Source of the DNA: JAJDXW01 sp965202895
GTDB taxonomy: Bacteria; Pseudomonadota; Gammaproteobacteria; HK1
Reading direction: 5' to 3'
Length of the DNA: 64,000 bases
NCBI GenBank assembly: GCA_965202895.1
Contig: OZ241901.1
Location: 4,588,001-4,652,000 of the forward strand
Each line of letters starts with the position of its first letter. Position 1 is the stretch's first letter. A program made the position numbers and the translations under genes. Below, one piece after another: positions 46,037-54,427 of this stretch. The notes below the pieces were generated by a model. It was not told the origin of the DNA. It ran no database searches and was given only the letters and a program-made list of their open reading frames with translations.

Positions 46037-47560
46037 TCACCGCCACGCCTCCAGATCCAGATCCGCCGGCTCGAGCCGGTCCGCGGACGCCCGCCGGCGC
46101 ATCTCCGCGTCGTTGCGGAGCTCGTCCTGGCGGCGCAGGAACGCCTCCGTGACCCCGCCCGTCACGTAGTCGCCGGTGAAGCAGGAGGTGTCGAACCCGC
46201 GCACCCGGGTCTGGCCGCCCGCGACCGCCTCCCGGAGATCGTCGATGTCCTGGTAGAATAGCCGGTCCGCCCCGATCTCGGTCCGGATCTGGTCCTCCGT
46301 CCGGTTGAACGCGATGAGCTCGCGGGAGGTCGGCATGTCGATCCCGTACACGTTCGGATACCGGACCGGCGGCGCGCCCGATGCGAAGTACACCTTCCGC
46401 GCCCCCGCGTCCCGCGCCATGTCGATGATCTGGCGCGAGGTCGTGCCCCGCACGATCGAATCGTCGACCAGCAGCACGTTCTTGCCCTTGAACTCGGTCC
46501 CGATGGCGTTGAGCTTCTGGCGCACCGAGCGCTCGCGTTCCTGCTGTCCGGGCATGATGAACGTCCGGCCCACGTACCGGTTCTTGATGAATCCTTCCCG
46601 GTACTCGACCCCGAGCCGCGCCGAGAGCGGCAGGGCGGCGGTGCGGCTGGTCTCCGGGATGGGGATCACCACGTCGATCCGGTGGTCCGGCGCCTCGCGC
46701 AGGATCTTCTCCGCCAGCCGCTCCCCCATGCGAAGCCGCGCCCGGTAGACCGAGATCCCGTCCAGCACGGAATCCGGGCGGGCGAGGTACACGTACTCGA
46801 ATATGCACGGGGCCCGGGACGGAGCCTCCGCGCACTGGCGGGCCGACAGCTCCCCTCCCTCGCGCACGCAGATCGCCTCGCCGGGCTCCACGTCGTGCAG
46901 GAACTCGAACCCGGCGGCGCTGAGCGCCACACTCTCCGACGCCACCATGTACTCCGTCCCGTGCGGCCCGTGGCGGCGCGAGCCGAGCGCGAGCGGACGG
47001 ATCCCGCGGGGGTCGCGGAAGGCGACCAGCCCGAACCCGAACACGATGGCGACGGCGGCGTATCCTCCCACGCAACGCCGGTGCACGCCCGCCACCGCGC
47101 GAAAGACGTCCTCCTCGCCGACCTGCGCCGATCCGGAGGCCTGGAGCTCGTGCGCGAACACGTTGAGGAGCACCTCCGAATCGGAGTCCGTATTCAGGTG
47201 GCGGCGATCGGTCCGCACGAGGTGGGCGCGGAGCTCCTCCGCGTTGACGAGGTTTCCGTTGTGGGCGAGCGCGATCCCATGCGGGGAGTTGACGTAGAAG
47301 GGCTGCGCCTCCGAAGACGCGGTGCCGCCCGCGGTCGGGTAGCGCACGTGGCCGATCCCCACCGTCCCCCGCAGGGCGAGCATGTGGCCGGCGTGGAACA
47401 CGTCCCGCACCATCCCGTTGCTTCGCCGCCAGTGGAGGCGGCCGTTCTCGCACGTCGCCATGCCCGCCGCATCCTGCCCCCGGTGCTGCAGGACGATGAG
47501 CGTGTCGTAGAGCGATTGGTTGACCCACTCCCGGGCGGCAATGCCCACGATCCCGCACAT
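46037..47560 (-). CDS. purF: Amidophosphoribosyltransferase PurF
   Basis: 507 residues. First step of purine synthesis: PRPP + glutamine to phosphoribosylamine. N-terminal nucleophile Cys2 (MCGIVG), QHRGQDAAGM, GHVRYPTAGG; PRTase domain with VLLVDDSIVRGTTS PRPP loop and KVYFASGAPPVRYPNVYGIDMP. Six bases after cvpA, the usual proteobacterial order. Confidence 0.96.
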   Translation of the reverse strand: MCGIVGIAAREWVNQSLYDTLIVLQHRGQDAAGMATCENGRLHWRRSNGMVRDVFHAGHMLALRGTVGIGHVRYPTAGGTASSEAQPFYVNSPHGIALAHNGNLVNAEELRAHLVRTDRRHLNTDSDSEVLLNVFAHELQASGSAQVGEEDVFRAVAGVHRRCVGGYAAVAIVFGFGLVAFRDPRGIRPLALGSRRHGPHGTEYMVASESVALSAAGFEFLHDVEPGEAICVREGGELSARQCAEAPSRAPCIFEYVYLARPDSVLDGISVYRARLRMGERLAEKILREAPDHRIDVVIPIPETSRTAALPLSARLGVEYREGFIKNRYVGRTFIMPGQQERERSVRQKLNAIGTEFKGKNVLLVDDSIVRGTTSRQIIDMARDAGARKVYFASGAPPVRYPNVYGIDMPTSRELIAFNRTEDQIRTEIGADRLFYQDIDDLREAVAGGQTRVRGFDTSCFTGDYVTGGVTEAFLRRQDELRNDAEMRRRASADRLEPADLDLEAWR

Positions 47561-47566
47561 CGCACC

Positions 47567-48172
47567 CTACCGGGAAAGCGTCTGGGGAAGGGATCGAGGA
47601 AGCGACCCGGGCAGGGATTCGGGCAGGGACCGGGCGGTCCCGTCCGGGAGGAGGCGGCCGAGCTCGGCGGCAACGGCCTCGAACCGGGGCAGCAGCACCG
47701 ACTCGCCCCACCACGATTCCCCCTTCATGCCCGTGAAGCCGGCGAGCAGCGCGAGGACCGCGACGATGACGGCGCCGCGTCCGGCGCCGAAGATCATCCC
47801 GAGGACCCGGTCCGTCCCGCCCATCCCGGTCACGTGGACGAGGCCTCCGGCGAGGCGGCCCGCGACCCCGGCCACCACGAGCGCCGCCGCGAGCACCGCC
47901 GCGAACCCGAGGACGGACCGGATGTCCGGGGACTCGATCCAACGGCCGAACCACCCCGCCGCGACCTCACCGAACCGGAAGGCGAGCCAGAGCCCCGCGA
48001 TCCACCCCACGAGCGCGATCGCCTCGCGCACGAAGCCCCGGAACAGGCTCAGCACGGCCGACAGGCCGATGATCGCGAGTACCGCCAGATCCGCCCAAGC
48101 CCAATCCGCCCAGGCCATCGACCACCGGTCACCGAAGGAGGGCGCGAGCGTAGCAGAGAGCCCGGTCTTCAT
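47567..48172 (-). CDS. cvpA: CvpA family membrane protein
   Basis: 201 residues from ATG 48172, which overlaps the stop of the SPOR gene (ATGA). A second ATG at 48118 (MAWADWAWADL) gives the usual short N-terminus and may be the true start. Four membrane helices follow (LAVLAIIGLSAVLSLFRGFV, AIALVGWIAGLWLAF and others). The C-terminus has SLPESLPGSLPRSLPQTLSR, a repetitive amphipathic tail. Colicin V production/purine-regulon membrane protein next to purF; biochemical role unclear. Confidence 0.87.
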   Translation of the reverse strand: MKTGLSATLAPSFGDRWSMAWADWAWADLAVLAIIGLSAVLSLFRGFVREAIALVGWIAGLWLAFRFGEVAAGWFGRWIESPDIRSVLGFAAVLAAALVVAGVAGRLAGGLVHVTGMGGTDRVLGMIFGAGRGAVIVAVLALLAGFTGMKGESWWGESVLLPRFEAVAAELGRLLPDGTARSLPESLPGSLPRSLPQTLSR

Positions 48173-48708
48173 CCAGGATACCGGACCAGGAATCCCTGGA
48201 TGGAGTCCTCCTGCCGGAGCCGCGAGCGCCGGGCGTCGGCGGCGGCCCGGGTCCGGTCCGGGCCGACGAGCACCCGCACCCGTTCCTTGCCCTCCCGGTT
48301 CGTGAACTCCTGGGTGAGGACCCGATAGCCGCGGGACGCCACCTGTGCCTTGAGCCTCTCGGCATTGCCCGGATCGGCGAAGCTCCCGATCTGGACCGCC
48401 CAGCCGGCATCCGGGGAGGCCCCGGCCGGCGCGGGTGCGGAGGCGCCGGAGGCGCCGGAAGGGCCGGCGGCGCCGGCCGGCGGCTCGGCCTTCCCTCGCG
48501 GCTTCGGAGAGGGCGGCCTTTCCTCCTCTCCGTCCAGGGTGGTGATCCGGATCCGGCCAAGGGAGGCCTCCGGAGGATCCGCCGGCGCCGGCTCGGAAGC
48601 CGGCTTCTCGTTCGGCGGCTCGCTCTCGAGCACCAGCGGGAGGACGACCACGGCCGCGAGCAGCAGCACCGCCGCCCCGACGGCACGATGTATCGTTCGC
48701 TCCTGCAT
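48169..48708 (-). CDS. dedD: SPOR-domain cell-division protein, DedD-like
   Basis: 179 residues. One N-terminal membrane helix (AVGAAVLLLAAVVVLPLVL), a Pro/Ala/Glu-rich periplasmic linker, then a SPOR domain (GWAVQIGSFADPGNAERLKA, GYRVLTQEF, RVLVGPDRTRAAA) that binds denuded septal peptidoglycan. The start ATG 48708 is chosen from the helix position. Between folC and cvpA, as in other gammaproteobacteria. Confidence 0.88.
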   Translation of the reverse strand: MQERTIHRAVGAAVLLLAAVVVLPLVLESEPPNEKPASEPAPADPPEASLGRIRITTLDGEEERPPSPKPRGKAEPPAGAAGPSGASGASAPAPAGASPDAGWAVQIGSFADPGNAERLKAQVASRGYRVLTQEFTNREGKERVRVLVGPDRTRAAADARRSRLRQEDSIQGFLVRYPG

Positions 48709-48724
48709 CCGCCGGATTATAAGG

Positions 48725-49996
48725 TCAGGGTCGGGGTTCGGCGGCCAGCACCTCGCCCACCGTGTAGCACGAGCCGAACACCACGATCCGGTCCCCGGGC
48801 GCCCCCGCATCGCGGGCGCGGCCGAGCGCGCCCGCGACGTCGCCGCAGACCTCGACCGGCGCCCCCCGTGCGCGCTCGCGCACGGTGCGGGCGAGGGACT
48901 CGGCCGACCCCCCGCGCGCTCCCGCCGGCTGTGCCACGTACCAGCGGTCGAAGACGTCCGCGGTGGCCTCCACCACCCCGGCCGCATCCTTGTCCTCGAG
49001 GAGGCCCGCGACCGCGATCTCGCGCCCCGGGGGCCGGCTCGCCCGCAGGGTGGCCGCGAGCGCCCGCGCCGCGTGCGGGTTGTGGGCGACGTCGAGGACG
49101 ATCGGGACCTCCCCCGGCAGAACCTGGAAGCGGCCCGCGAGCCGCGTCGCGGCGATCCCGCGCCTCGCCGCCGCGGGCTCCGGCAGCCGGCCCGCGGCAT
49201 CGAGGGCCATGAGGGCCGCGGAGGCGTTGTCGAGCTGGAACCCCCCCGCGAGCGGCGGCGCGGGCAGGCCGCCGATCCGCCGGCCCGGCCCCTGCCAGCT
49301 CCAGCCGCCCCCGGCGGCCGCCGGCGCCGGTTCGAAGTCGCGCCCGAGGCGAAGGCAGGGGGCGCCGATCCGCTCCGCGGCGGCGGCGAGGCTCGCCGGG
49401 GGGTCGCGATCGGCGATGACGGCCGGGCGGCCGGGCCGGAAGATCCCCGCCTTCTCGCGCCCGATCGACTCGCGGTCGGGGCCGAGCCAGCGGACGTGGT
49501 CGATGTCGATGGGGGTCACCACCGCCACGTCCGCGTCGAACACGTTGACGGCGTCGAGCCGGCCCCCGATCCCGACCTCCAGCACCGCCGCCTCCACCGC
49601 GAGCTCCCGAAAGACCTCGATCGCGGCAAGCGTTCCGAACTCGAAGTAGGTCAGGGTGACGCCGCCCCGGGCGCGGTCGATCCGATCGAAGGCGGCCATG
49701 ATCGCGTCGTCCGGGGCCGGCCTCCCGTCGATCCGGATCCGTTCGTTGTAGGCGACGAGGTGCGGCGAGGTATAGGCGCCGGTACGGACCCCCGACGCGG
49801 TGAGAAGGGCCTGCACGAAGGCGGCGGTGGAGCCCTTGCCGTTGGTCCCCGCCACGGTCACGATGGAAAAGGGCGGGGCTCCGGCGCCGCGGAGCGCCTC
49901 GTAGACCATGCGGGTGCGCGAGAGGCCGAGGTCCATCTCGACCGGATGGATCGTCTCCTGCCACGCGAGCCACCCCGCCAGCGTGTCGAACCGCAT
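48725..49996 (-). CDS. folC: Dihydrofolate synthase/folylpolyglutamate synthase FolC
   Basis: 423 residues, Mur-ligase-like ATP enzyme adding glutamate to folates. VTVAGTNGKGSTAAFVQALL (P-loop), GAYTSPHL, TYFEFGTLAA, LEVGIGGRLDAVN, ITPIDIDH-like VTPIDIDHVRWLG, and VLDVAHNPHAARAL. Core gene between accD and dedD. Confidence 0.95.
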   Translation of the reverse strand: MRFDTLAGWLAWQETIHPVEMDLGLSRTRMVYEALRGAGAPPFSIVTVAGTNGKGSTAAFVQALLTASGVRTGAYTSPHLVAYNERIRIDGRPAPDDAIMAAFDRIDRARGGVTLTYFEFGTLAAIEVFRELAVEAAVLEVGIGGRLDAVNVFDADVAVVTPIDIDHVRWLGPDRESIGREKAGIFRPGRPAVIADRDPPASLAAAAERIGAPCLRLGRDFEPAPAAAGGGWSWQGPGRRIGGLPAPPLAGGFQLDNASAALMALDAAGRLPEPAAARRGIAATRLAGRFQVLPGEVPIVLDVAHNPHAARALAATLRASRPPGREIAVAGLLEDKDAAGVVEATADVFDRWYVAQPAGARGGSAESLARTVRERARGAPVEVCGDVAGALGRARDAGAPGDRIVVFGSCYTVGEVLAAEPRP

Positions 49997-50006
49997 CGGG
50001 GCGGGC

Positions 50007-50894
50007 TCAGGCGGCCGGCTCGGCGGGGCTCGATTCGCCGGACAACAGGCCGAGGATCGACGCGATCCGCTCGCGCAGCTCCGTGCGGTGCACGATCATG
50101 TCCACCACCCCGTGCTCGAGCAGGAACTCGCTTCGCTGGAACCCCTCGGGCAGCTTCTCCCGCACCGTCTGCTCGATGACCCGCGGCCCGGCGAAGCCGA
50201 TGAGGGCGTTCGGCTCCGCGACGTTGACGTCGCCGAGCATCGCGAGGCTGGCCGAGACCCCGCCCGTCGTCGGATCCGCCAGCACCGACACGTACGGCAC
50301 CCCGGCTTCGCGCAGGCGCGCGAGGGCGGCGCTGGTCTTGGCCATCTGGAACAGGGAGAAGAGGCCCTCCTGCATCCGGGCTCCTCCGCTCGCCGAGAAG
50401 CATACGAACGGGGTCCGGGTCTCCAGGCCGGCGTGCGCGCCGCGCACGAAGCGCTCCCCGACCACCGAGCCCATCGAGCCGCCGAGAAAGGCGAACTCGA
50501 ACGCCGCGGCGACCACCGGCGCCCCGAGGACCCGACCCCGCATCACGACGAGCGCGTCGGTCTCCCCGGTCGACTTGCGGGCCGCGGCGAGCCGGTCCCG
50601 GTACCGGCGCGAGTCCCGGAACCGGAGGGGGTCCATCGGGATGACGTCGGCGCCGATCTCCTCGCGCGGCTCCAGATCGAGAAACTGGTCGAGCCGCCGG
50701 CGGGCCGCGACGCGCATGTGGTGGTCGCACTTGGGGCAGACGTCGAGGTTGCGGTCCAGCTCTTCGCGGTAGAGGACCGTGCCGCAGGCATCGCACTTGG
50801 TCCAGAGCCCCTCCGGGATGCCCCTGGCCTTTCCGGCCGCCGGGGCGCCCTCGGTCCGGATGCGCGAGGGGCGCAGCTTCTGGAACCAGCTCAC
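50007..50894 (-). CDS. accD: Acetyl-CoA carboxylase carboxyltransferase subunit beta AccD
   Basis: 295 residues from GTG 50894 (VSWFQKLRPSRIRT matches the family N-terminus MSWFxKL), five bases after the trpA stop. Zinc finger CDACGTVLYREELDRNLDVC with PKC, then carboxyltransferase core GGSMGSVVGERF, FSASGGARMQEG, DPTTGGVSAS and GPRVIEQTV. First step of fatty acid synthesis together with AccA, B and C encoded elsewhere. Confidence 0.94.
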   Translation of the reverse strand: MSWFQKLRPSRIRTEGAPAAGKARGIPEGLWTKCDACGTVLYREELDRNLDVCPKCDHHMRVAARRRLDQFLDLEPREEIGADVIPMDPLRFRDSRRYRDRLAAARKSTGETDALVVMRGRVLGAPVVAAAFEFAFLGGSMGSVVGERFVRGAHAGLETRTPFVCFSASGGARMQEGLFSLFQMAKTSAALARLREAGVPYVSVLADPTTGGVSASLAMLGDVNVAEPNALIGFAGPRVIEQTVREKLPEGFQRSEFLLEHGVVDMIVHRTELRERIASILGLLSGESSPAEPAA

Positions 50895-50898
50895 CGGC

Positions 50899-51750
50899 TC
50901 ATCGACCCGACCCTTCGGCGGAGGCGGCGGCATCGGCGGCGGCGGCATCGACGGCCCTCCGAAGCTCCGCCACGAACGCCGCGACGTGGTCGGGGATCCG
51001 TTCGGGGTCGTCCAGCGCCTCCTCGATCCGCCGCACGATCGCCGAGCCCACCACGACCGCGTCGGCGACGGCCGCGATCCGGCGCGCGGAGTCCGCATCC
51101 GCGATCCCGAAGCCGACCCCGACCGGAAGGTCGGACACCGCGCGCACGCGCCCGAGCGCTTCCACGACGGAGCCCGGGTCGAGATGGCCGGCTCCCGTGA
51201 TCCCCTTGAGCGAGACGTAGTAGAGGAACCCGGCGCCCTCGGACGCGATCCGGCGCATCCGTTCGGTCGAAGTCGTCGGCGAGAGAAGGAACACGGGGTC
51301 GATGCCCCGCTCCCGGAGGGCCGGGAGCAGCGCCCCCCCTTCCTCCGGGGGCATGTCGACCACGATGACCCCGTCGACACCCGCCGCCGCCGCCTCGTCC
51401 GCGAACCGGGCCGGACCCATCGCCTCGATGGGGTTCAGGTAGCCCATGAGGACCACCGCGGCGCCCGCGCCCGCGCGGTCCCCGCGGAATCCGCGCACGA
51501 GGTCGAGCACGCCGGAGAGCGACGTCCCGGCCGCGAGCGCGCGCTCGCCCGCGCGCTGGATCACCGGGCCGTCCGCCATCGGATCGGAGAACGGAACGCC
51601 GAGCTCGATGACGTCGGCCCCCGCGTCGACCAGCCGGGGGAGAAGCCTCCGGGTGACGCCGGGGTCGGGGTCGCCCGCGGTCACGAAGGGAACGAGGGCC
51701 GCGCGGCCCTCCTTGCGAAGCGCCCGGAACCGTGCTTCGAGGCGGCTCAT
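50899..51750 (-). CDS. trpA: Tryptophan synthase alpha chain TrpA
   Basis: 283 residues. Cleaves indole-glycerol phosphate to indole. Catalytic Glu in DVIELGVPFSDPMADGP, the second acidic residue in GVIVVDMPPEE, phosphate loop VGFGIADADSARR and VVVGSAIV. ATG 51750 overlaps the trpB stop (ATGA), coupling synthesis of the two subunits. Confidence 0.96.
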   Translation of the reverse strand: MSRLEARFRALRKEGRAALVPFVTAGDPDPGVTRRLLPRLVDAGADVIELGVPFSDPMADGPVIQRAGERALAAGTSLSGVLDLVRGFRGDRAGAGAAVVLMGYLNPIEAMGPARFADEAAAAGVDGVIVVDMPPEEGGALLPALRERGIDPVFLLSPTTSTERMRRIASEGAGFLYYVSLKGITGAGHLDPGSVVEALGRVRAVSDLPVGVGFGIADADSARRIAAVADAVVVGSAIVRRIEEALDDPERIPDHVAAFVAELRRAVDAAAADAAASAEGSGR

Positions 51751-52991
51751 CCGGGCAGGCCCCCGATCCCCCGGAGCGCGGCGACGGTGGGAACGTCCTT
51801 GTCGCCGCGGCCGGACAGGTTGACGATGACGACGTCGCTCGAAGAGCGCTCGCGCGCCAGCTTCTCGGCGTGCGCGAGGGCGTGGCTCGACTCCAGGGCG
51901 GGGATGATGCCCTCGATCCGGGTCAGCCGCTCGAAGGCGGCGAGGGCCTCGGCATCGGTCGCGGAGGTGTAGACCGCCCGGCCGAGGTCCTTGAGCCACG
52001 CATGCTCGGGGCCGACCCCCGGGTAGTCGAGGCCGGCCGACACCGAGTGGGTTCCCTCGATCTGTCCGTCCCCGTCCTGCATGAGGTAGGTCCGGTTTCC
52101 GTGCAGCACCCCGGGCCGCCCGGCGCTGAGCGGGGCCGCATGGCGGCCCGTCCCGAGGCCGTCGCCGGCCGCCTCGACCCCGTACAGCTCGACGTCCGGG
52201 TCGTCGAGGAAGGCGTGGAACATGCCGATCGCGTTGGAGCCTCCGCCGACGCAGGCCACCACCGCGTCGGGAAGCCGGCCGGCGCGCTCGAGGATCTGCG
52301 CGCGCGCCTCGCGCCCGATCACCGAGTTGAAGTCGCGCACCATCCGCGGATACGGATGGGGGCCGGCGACGGTGCCGATGATGTAGTAGGTGTCGTCGAC
52401 GTTCGTCACCCAGTCGCGCATGGCCTCGTTGAGCGCGTCCTTCAGGGTCCTGGTGCCCGAGGTGACGGTGCGGACCTCCGCCCCGAGAAGGCGCATCCGG
52501 TAGACGTTGGGGGCCTGGCGGCGGACGTCCTCCTCGCCCATGTACACGACGCACTCGAGGCCGAGGCGGGCCGCGACGGCGGCGGTCGCGACCCCGTGCT
52601 GGCCGGCTCCGGTCTCGGCGATGATCCGGGTCTTGCCCATGCGCGTGGCGAGCAGGGCCTGCCCCACCGTGTTGTTCACCTTGTGCGCGCCGGTATGGTT
52701 GAGGTCCTCGCGCTTGAGCCAGAGCTGCGCCCCGCCCAGCGTCTCGCTCAGCCGCCGGGCGTGGTAGAGAGGGGACGGGCGCCCGACGAAGTCCCGCAGC
52801 TCCGCGCGGAGCTCGGCATGGAACGCGGGGTCCGCGCCGAAGCGCTCATAGGCGGCGTCGAGCTCCTCGATCGGCCCCATCAGGGTCTCGGCGACGAAGC
52901 GCCCGCCGAACGGCCCGAAGCGCCCCGCCGCGTCCGGCCAGGACCCGATGAGCGGGGACGGGCGGTTACTCGGGCTGGACGGTTCCGACAC
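51747..52991 (-). CDS. trpB: Tryptophan synthase beta chain TrpB
   Basis: 414 residues from GTG 52991, which lies inside the end of trpF (26-base overlap). PLP enzyme joining indole and serine. PLP Lys in REDLNHTGAHKVNNTVGQAL, phosphate loop CVGGGSNAIGMFHAFL, and VNLSGRGDKD near the end. Typical TrpB1 with FGPFGGRFVAETL at the N-terminus. Confidence 0.96.
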   Translation of the reverse strand: MSEPSSPSNRPSPLIGSWPDAAGRFGPFGGRFVAETLMGPIEELDAAYERFGADPAFHAELRAELRDFVGRPSPLYHARRLSETLGGAQLWLKREDLNHTGAHKVNNTVGQALLATRMGKTRIIAETGAGQHGVATAAVAARLGLECVVYMGEEDVRRQAPNVYRMRLLGAEVRTVTSGTRTLKDALNEAMRDWVTNVDDTYYIIGTVAGPHPYPRMVRDFNSVIGREARAQILERAGRLPDAVVACVGGGSNAIGMFHAFLDDPDVELYGVEAAGDGLGTGRHAAPLSAGRPGVLHGNRTYLMQDGDGQIEGTHSVSAGLDYPGVGPEHAWLKDLGRAVYTSATDAEALAAFERLTRIEGIIPALESSHALAHAEKLARERSSSDVVIVNLSGRGDKDVPTVAALRGIGGLPG

Positions 52992-53601
52992 CTTCGACCC
53001 TCTTCACGAATGCCGCGAGCCGCGCCTCGTCCTTGACGCCCCCGGCCGTCTCCACCCCTCCGCAGACGTCCACCGCGAACGGCCGCACGCGGCGGATGGC
53101 GTCCTCGACGTTCTCCGGAGAGAGCCCCCCGGCGAGCACGATCGGCCGCTCGAAGCTCCCCCGCGCCGCCGACCAGTCGAACGTGCGCCCGGTGCCGCCC
53201 CATCTCCCGGGGTCGTGGACGTCCAGCAGCCAGGCCGCGGCCGAAGGGTACTCCCGGACCGCGGCGGCGAGGTCGACCCCCTCGCGCATCGCGATCGCCT
53301 TGAGGTAGGGGAGCCCGAAGTCCTCGCAGAAACGCGCCGTCTCGGTCCCGTGAAACTGGAGCACGTCGACCCCGACCTCCCCGATCACCCGCCGGACCTC
53401 CTCGGCGCCGGGGTTGACGAACACCGCGACCGGCGTGACGAACGCGGGGACGCTCGCGCGCACCGCGCGGGCGGCCGGAACGCTCAGGAACCGGGGGCTC
53501 GGCGGGTAGAAGTTGAGCCCGATCGCGTCGACCCCGAGCCCCGATGCGCACCGGGCGTCTTCGGGCCGGGTGAGGCCGCAGATCTTGATCCGGACGCGCA
53601 C
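52966..53601 (-). CDS. trpF: Phosphoribosylanthranilate isomerase TrpF
   Basis: 211 residues from GTG 53601. KICGLTRPEDA with the catalytic Cys, GLNFYPPSPR, VLQFHGTE, WLLDVHDPGRWGGTGRTFDW with the catalytic Asp, and VLAGGLSPENV, the phosphate loop. Nine bases after truA; forms trpF-trpB-trpA. Confidence 0.95.
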   Translation of the reverse strand: MRVRIKICGLTRPEDARCASGLGVDAIGLNFYPPSPRFLSVPAARAVRASVPAFVTPVAVFVNPGAEEVRRVIGEVGVDVLQFHGTETARFCEDFGLPYLKAIAMREGVDLAAAVREYPSAAAWLLDVHDPGRWGGTGRTFDWSAARGSFERPIVLAGGLSPENVEDAIRRVRPFAVDVCGGVETAGGVKDEARLAAFVKRVEGVGTVQPE

Positions 53602-53610
53602 GCCGGAAGA

Positions 53611-54399
53611 CTACCAGACCCCCGGATCGGGCGACACCGGGGGCAGGCGGTAGCGGGCGGGATAGCCGACCCGCACGAGGTAGAGCCCCTCGGCGGCGGC
53701 GGTCACCCCGCCGGCGGTCCGGTCCCGGCCCTCCAGCACCTCGCCGGCCCATCCGGGCTCCGCCTCCCCGGCCCCGACCGCGAGCAGGACCCCGACGATG
53801 TTGCGCACCATGTGGTGCAGGAAGCCGTCCGCCACCACGTCGAACCACACCCGCGCGCCCTGCCGCGCGGCGTCGAGCGCGTGGACGGTGCGAACGGGGC
53901 TCCTCGCCTGGCACGCGCTCGCACGGTAGGCGCTGAAGTCGTGGGTGCCGACGAGCCGGCGGGCGGCGGCCCGGATGCGGGCGAGGTCGAGCCGCCGGCG
54001 GTCGCAGGCCACCCGGCCGTGAAGGACCGCGGGCCGATCCGGCCGGTTGAGCAGCAGGTAGCGGTAGTGGCGCCAACGCGCCGAGTGGCGGGCGTGGAAG
54101 TCGCCGGGGACCTCGCGGGCATCGACCACCGTCACCCCCGCGGCGAGATTCGAGTTCGCGCCCCGCCGCCATCCGTCCTCGCGGCGGATCGCCCCCGTGT
54201 CGAAATGCACGACCTGCCCGAGCGCGTGCACCCCGGCATCGGTGCGGCCGGCACAAACGACCCGCACGGGCTCGTCGGCGACCCGGGAGAGCGCCCGCTC
54301 GACCGCCGCCTGGACGGACTCGCAATGCGGTTGGCGCTCCCACCCGCAGAACGCCCGTCCGTCGTATTCCACGACGAGGGCGATCCGGCGGGAGGTCAC
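53611..54399 (-). CDS. truA: tRNA pseudouridine(38-40) synthase TruA
   Basis: 262 residues from GTG 54399 (VTSRRIALVVEYDGRAF). Catalytic Asp in CAGRTDAGVHALGQVVHFDT, then FHARHSARWRHYRYLLLN, DFSAYRASACQARSPVRT and GFLHHMVRNIVGVLL. Makes pseudouridine in the anticodon arm. Usual neighbour of fimV and trpF. Confidence 0.95.
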   Translation of the reverse strand: MTSRRIALVVEYDGRAFCGWERQPHCESVQAAVERALSRVADEPVRVVCAGRTDAGVHALGQVVHFDTGAIRREDGWRRGANSNLAAGVTVVDAREVPGDFHARHSARWRHYRYLLLNRPDRPAVLHGRVACDRRRLDLARIRAAARRLVGTHDFSAYRASACQARSPVRTVHALDAARQGARVWFDVVADGFLHHMVRNIVGVLLAVGAGEAEPGWAGEVLEGRDRTAGGVTAAAEGLYLVRVGYPARYRLPPVSPDPGVW

Positions 54400-54427
54400 C
54401 CCGGCGCCGGCATTCCGGGCCGGGGGC

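Noticed and set aside
47920..48120. Possible tRNA or other RNA genes anywhere in the window
   Set aside because: Looked for GTTCGA-type T-loops with matching acceptor stems and for rRNA segments; none found by eye. A covariance-model scan would settle it.
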